Source of the DNA: Cristatella mucedo
Lineage: Eukaryota > Bryozoa > Phylactolaemata > Cristatellidae
DNA: 64,000 nucleotides
Reading direction: 5' to 3'
Assembly (NCBI GenBank): GCA_009760855.2
Contig: WPIO01000002.1
Coordinates: forward strand, 7,150,001 to 7,214,000
How positions within the stretch are numbered: position 1 is the first letter of the stretch; each line of letters begins with the position of its first letter. Shown piece after piece: positions 59,576 to 64,000 of this stretch. A program made the position numbers and the translations under genes. The notes beneath the pieces are model-generated. The model did no database searches, was not told the DNA's origin, and worked only from the letters and a program-made list of their open reading frames with translations.

Positions 59576-61465
59576 TAATAATAATAATAATATTGCACTT
59601 GATAAAGCGCCCTCAGAGAACTTAATCTCTTTCTAGGCGCTTTACATTTGCTGCAAAGTGATACGCAATAGAATAGTAAGTAAAATCATGCTTGAAAAAC
59701 AAACAAAATGAATAACATGGTTAGGGGTTACATGCACTGGGTCAGCATGCGAATGTGGTTAGTGGCAGCATGCACAGTGTCAGCACGCATAAGCACATCG
59801 AGGACGAATCACAAGGACCCACTAAATGCTGTCCTAAATAGGTGTGTTTTTAAGTTTCTTTTAAATGTGGTCAGGTCAGGGGATGTTCTGATGCAGGTCG
59901 GGAGGGAGTTCCAGGCTGTGGGAGCATACGAGCTAAATGCACGGTCTCCAAAGGATTTCAGGTTTGTACGAGGTATTTCTAGACTGTTGGATTCCGAAAA
60001 GCGAGTGGTACGATGCTTTGCCTGATGGGGTAGTATATCTGAAAGATAGGCTGGAGCCATAGAATGAAGAGACCTAAAAGTGAGCGACAAAACCTTGAAG
60101 TCAATCCGTTGCTTGACTGGTAGCCAGTGCAGGTCGGCGAGAAGTGGAGTAATGTGGCAACTGCGACGCTCACGACAGACAAGCCTAGCTGCAGAGTTTT
60201 GCACCAGCTGCAATCGCCTGATCGCACATGCTGGTAGGCCAGTAAGCAGTGAGTTGCAGAAGTCGAGACGAGATGTCACGAATGCATGGACCAACTTGGA
60301 CGTGGTATCCTTATCTAAACAAGCCCGAATTTTAGCAATGTTATGAAGCTGAAAATAGGCTGATTTGACTGTGGAGCTGATGTGGTCGTCTAACGAGAGG
60401 TCGCTTTGGAATATGACACCTAGATTTCGAGCTGATTCAACTGGAGATATGCTGGCAGAGCCAATTTTGAAAGTCAGCCTTTCCAATTTCTGAATAACAC
60501 TAGGTTTGCCCATAACTAGTAAGTTAGTTTTATCATCGTTTAGTTTTAGAAAATTTGCTGCCATCCATGATCGGATGTCATCAATGCATGCAGCAAGTGG
60601 GTTGAGAGAATTTGAGGTGCTCGAAGGCTGGGAGGGATCAAAGCAAAGGTACAACTGAGTGTCATCCGCATAGAAGTGAAAGCCTAGATTGTGCTTGGCA
60701 ATCACATCAGCGAGAGGGAGAGTATAAACGGTGAAAAGGACCGGACCTAGCACAGAGCCCTGAGGTACTCCATATTTTAGAGGTACTTCAGATGATCTTT
60801 GTCCATTCACGTCAATACTCTGGAGTCTCCCACTGAGATAGGACCTGAACCACTGCAGAGCAGTGCCAGTGATGCCCAGGCGAGATGAGAGGCGCTCTAG
60901 AAGAACTTTGTGATCGATGGTATCAAAAGCTGCCGAAAGATCGAGCAAAACAAGAAGAGACACTCTACCCATGTCTGCATTCCTAAGTAGGTCGTTGTAT
61001 ACCCGAAGCGATGCTGACTCTGTGGAGTGATTAGCTCTAAAGCCAGACTGGAACTTACTAGCAAGGTGTGAGGTTTCGATATACGAGTTCAGCTGGTCCG
61101 CCACGACCCGTTCGAGTGTCTTTGATAGGAATGGTAGAAGGGAGACTGGGCGGTAGTTGCTTAAATTCTCTTGGTCTAGTGTAGCTTTCTTGAGAAGTGG
61201 CCTGACTACAGCTTTTTTGAAAGGTGCTGGGACATGACCTGAGGCTAATGACATATTAATGATGTTGGTTATGCATGGCAGCAGCAGATCAATGCAACGT
61301 AGGAGCAGGACAGTGGGAATAGGGTCCAGTGGACTTGTTGTCTTCTTTGATTGAGATACGAGCTTTAGGACTAGATCACTAGTGACCTGTTTAAATGCAG
61401 ACATTGAGGCGCAGCCAGGAACCGAGGAACAGCATTCTAGTGGGAAGGTTGTCATCGCAGGGATG
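59576..61465 (-). mobile_element. CR1/L2-type LINE, copy 3 (best preserved, 5'-truncated)
   Basis: Minus strand. 3' end at 59,576 with the stem-loop and (ATT)n tail. A 548-codon open frame (59,809-61,455) covers the whole reverse transcriptase: [74 protein letters not shown], with catalytic aspartates intact. The start reaches into the linker between endonuclease and reverse transcriptase, but the endonuclease itself is missing. Such a truncated copy could supply reverse transcriptase only if it were transcribed and translated. It sits between a Tc1 fragment and a SINE. Confidence 0.92.
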
Positions 61466-61771
61466 GATTAGTGTTTATATACGCCAAAATATGAAAGCCC
61501 CTGGAGATTATTTGCGGCTCTGAATAGAAATATATAGTATCGGAATATTATATACCTTAAAAGTTTGTCAGTTGCCTCTGCGCTTCAAGCCAGACAATTG
61601 TGAGTTGGGCTCTGAGTGAGTGTGCAAGCTCGGCGGCTGATGTTGGACACATGTAACCTTCTGTGAATGTCATATAGCTGTTGTGCACGACTGATGTAGA
61701 CCCACTGCACGTGGTTGGTCCATTCGGGTAACGCCCAACGCTTCGAGAGCCACCTCGCATGGCTATGTGAT

Positions 61772-61918
61772 GGCTGGGCGGCAATAGCCCAGGAGGTAGC
61801 CGTTCGCTCTTAACAACCGAGATCGCAGGTTCGAATCCTGCAGTGGACGATCGCTTATTGCTAACTGCAAGCGGCGGTGAATGCCATTAAGGCTCTTCTG
61901 CCGCCATGCAAAAAAGGA
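61772..61918 (+). repeat. tRNA-derived SINE, family 2
   Basis: Best-preserved copy. Head GGGCGGCAATAGCCCAGGAG, CCGAGATCGCAGGTTCGAATCC (B box, shown in two parts: CCGAGATCGCA and GGTTCGAATCC), then CTGCAAGCGGCGGTGAATGC and the core AAGGCTCTTCTGCCGCC, ending A-rich. Confidence 0.7.
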
Positions 61919-62999
61919 GGGTAAGTAAGTTAATATCTATTTATTTATTATTTTCTCCGCAACAAGTTTATTTATTATTTGCTCCGCAACAAGTCCTACC
62001 GCTTCCGCCTGATACGAGGACATTAGCAGGCGACCGAAAGGGTAAAAGACGACGACGCCATGCTTTATTGGCACTTTGCGTTGGTGGCAAACCTTCTGAC
62101 TCGTGTTACCTGCCATTATAGAGCAGCCCGTCCACAGTCACATAAGCCACTTTCAATCGCTCCGAATTTCTTGAGTAATTCCTTGGTGGTTGTCTTAATC
62201 GGGGGGGGGGGAGGTGTGGCGGGAGTGCCGGAGCAGCAGTCAGTCGTACAATACCGTGTCAAGTGGGTGTGGCGAACACGAAGCGCTCACCTTGGAAGTC
62301 TTTTATTTTCTTTCGAATGAAGCGTCGAATGAGACGCTCCTATGTGTTACGTTGGCAGAAAGACAGGCGGCCGCTGCATTCTTCACCAGGTGACCTTTTG
62401 TGGGCGCCGTCACCGGCGGCTCGATCGAAAGCGTCATTGAAGCTCAAGCGGATAAAGTTTGACCAAGAGTCATTCGGAGTCTCCGCTCGAGGTCACCGCC
62501 ACCGTGGCCTGCAGCAGGCGTTAGTTGACGACTTTCCACGCAGTGAGTCAAGGGCAGTCGTCTCTCGTCACTTTGCATATCGTTTTTCAAAAAATAAGGT
62601 GCGGTTCAACCAACCCTAACCGCGAACGCCGTTCACCGATTGGCTATCACAATGTACTTGAATTTATGATGAAAATAATATTATAAAATGTGCAACGCTT
62701 AATGTGCCTTATGTTTTCGTATTTCGTCTAACTTATTGGGTAATATGAGTGTAAAGATGACTAAAGAGGTGTTAATTCATGTCCAGAGGGCTCTAATAAT
62801 AGTAAAAACCGTATTTAAAGGGTCGTGAACAGGTTTTATATGCTCTAACTACGAAAATACTCCATTTGAAAATAAAGAATCATACTTCTTGGAAATTCAC
62901 TAATCGAGGCAAAGTCTAGAACTGATTCACCGCGATAAACGAGGGACGAGTGTATCACGATGCGTCGAGACTTTTCTTTAATAAAGCACATGTAATCTC
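61919..62999. other. No recognised gene
   Basis: Contains a duplicated ~30-bp TTTATTTATTATTT..CTCCGCAACAAGT segment (61,938-61,995) and a G homopolymer near 62,200. No recognisable coding similarity. Confidence 0.4.
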
Positions 63000-64000
63000 A
63001 CTTTAGATCCTTGCAGTTGTATTGTATTTGAGGGCCTCATCTGAATTCAGATTACAGTGTGCTCTCATCAGCATCCCTAGTCTCCAGTGAATCGCGAAAC
63101 CTCTAGACCTTGACATCGATGCTGTCCCCGCAAGAATATTTTCTTCGCCTCTGCTGCTCAATCCCCCTTCAAACCTGTTATCATTAGTAGAATGCCACAA
63201 CACGACGGTAGCAGGCATGCTAGACGAGTTTGCACCTCTGTCTAATCGCACTGTGCGCCCTCACCCAGATGACCTTGGGTTTGCCGAAGACATTAAACTA
63301 GCTTGGTCTATCTACTAAGCACAGGCTTGAAAAAGCATACAAAAGATCACGACTGACTGTCCATTGACTGGCATACGAGAGCTACTGTAGATCGTATCAA
63401 TCGATCGTAGCAAAGGCCAAGTCTAGCTTCTATAAAAAAAATGGTTGAATCATAGATGCACAATCCAAAAATGCTGAAGGAAGTCGGCGATCAGCACTCT
63501 TTAACCGCTCCCAGGTTAACTTCTTACCTAGTGATCCCTGTGAGGATCTAGCTGATCGCTTCCCTAGCTTCTTTGTCAACAAGGTAGACAAAAATCAAGG
63601 AGTCCATTCCTAAGATGGCAGGATCCCCCCCCCTGGAATCCCGTCCCTCAATTCCGTGCAGCACCTCAATGTCGACATTCAAAAAGGCCACAAGTGACCT
63701 CACCCTGAAGGTCATATCCAAATCAATTAAGACAACTAGTTCTCCTGAACCACTGTTAAACTTTTTTGATGCATGGATCTGCTACGGCCATGCATAAATG
63801 ACATCATAAATATGCCATTCACCTCAGGTCATGTTCCTGCACCTTTCAAAAAGGCTGTAGTCAGTCCACTACTCAAGAAAGCAACACTAGACCAAGAGAA
63901 CTTGAGCAACTTTCGCCCAGTCTTCCTTCTATCGTTCCCATGAAAGTAATAGGAACGAGCCGTGGCAGATCGGCTGAACTGATGTATTGAAACTTCACAG
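63000..64000 (+). pseudogene. CR1/L2-type LINE, endonuclease-RT linker, runs off window end
   Basis: The plus strand reads, in broken frames, GMLDEFAPLSNRTVRPHP (end of the endonuclease/linker), LEKAYKRSRLTVHW, SSFYKK, FVNKVDK, MSTFKKATSDLTLKVISKS and PAPFKKAV. This order leads into the reverse transcriptase. It covers the linker region missing from copies 1-3 and continues beyond base 64,000. Confidence 0.75.

Overview
The window is animal nuclear DNA, most likely from an invertebrate. Protein genes are split by introns with GT-AG or GC-AG borders, a Pol III tRNA gene is present, and dispersed repeats dominate: CR1/L2-type LINEs, tRNA-derived SINEs, DNA transposons and long (CT)n and (GT)n tracts. 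I cannot name the species. No bacterial-style operons were seen.

Layout: 1-6.3 kb holds decayed LINE pieces (one pair arranged as an inverted repeat), SINEs and a pogo-like transposase relic. 6,335-13,781 is the most unusual region. It is an AT-rich 7.4 kb element with ~213 bp terminal inverted repeats (TIRs) and a candidate 5-bp target duplication. It carries a broken protein-primed family B DNA polymerase (pPolB), several small ORFs preceded by a shared TATATAG-type motif, and a convergent broken gene on the other strand. It resembles the Maverick/Polinton-adintovirus-bidnavirus group but is much smaller than a standard Polinton and shows no integrase, ATPase or protease that I can recognise. 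Its TIRs are themselves imperfect palindromes.

15.3-54.7 kb holds three sigma-class glutathione S-transferase (GST) genes, each with five coding exons and identical intron phases. GST-1 (minus, 15,275-21,641) and GST-2 (minus, 32,776-40,609) are tandem. GST-3 (plus, 52,247-54,650) is inverted. Each exon set joins into one frame of 203, 202 and 205 codons. GST-2 has Phe where the catalytic Tyr is expected. Their introns and spacers are filled with LINEs, SINEs, MITEs, microsatellites and a perfect 216-bp palindrome.

54.8-64 kb holds a tRNA-Lys(TTT) gene, a Tc1/mariner transposase fragment, SINEs and LINE copies. One LINE copy (59.6-61.5 kb) keeps a 548-codon open reverse-transcriptase frame. 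Three LINE copies are nearly identical, so the family was active recently. A tRNA-derived SINE family carries the same 3' stem-loop as the LINE, which suggests a SINE-LINE partnership.
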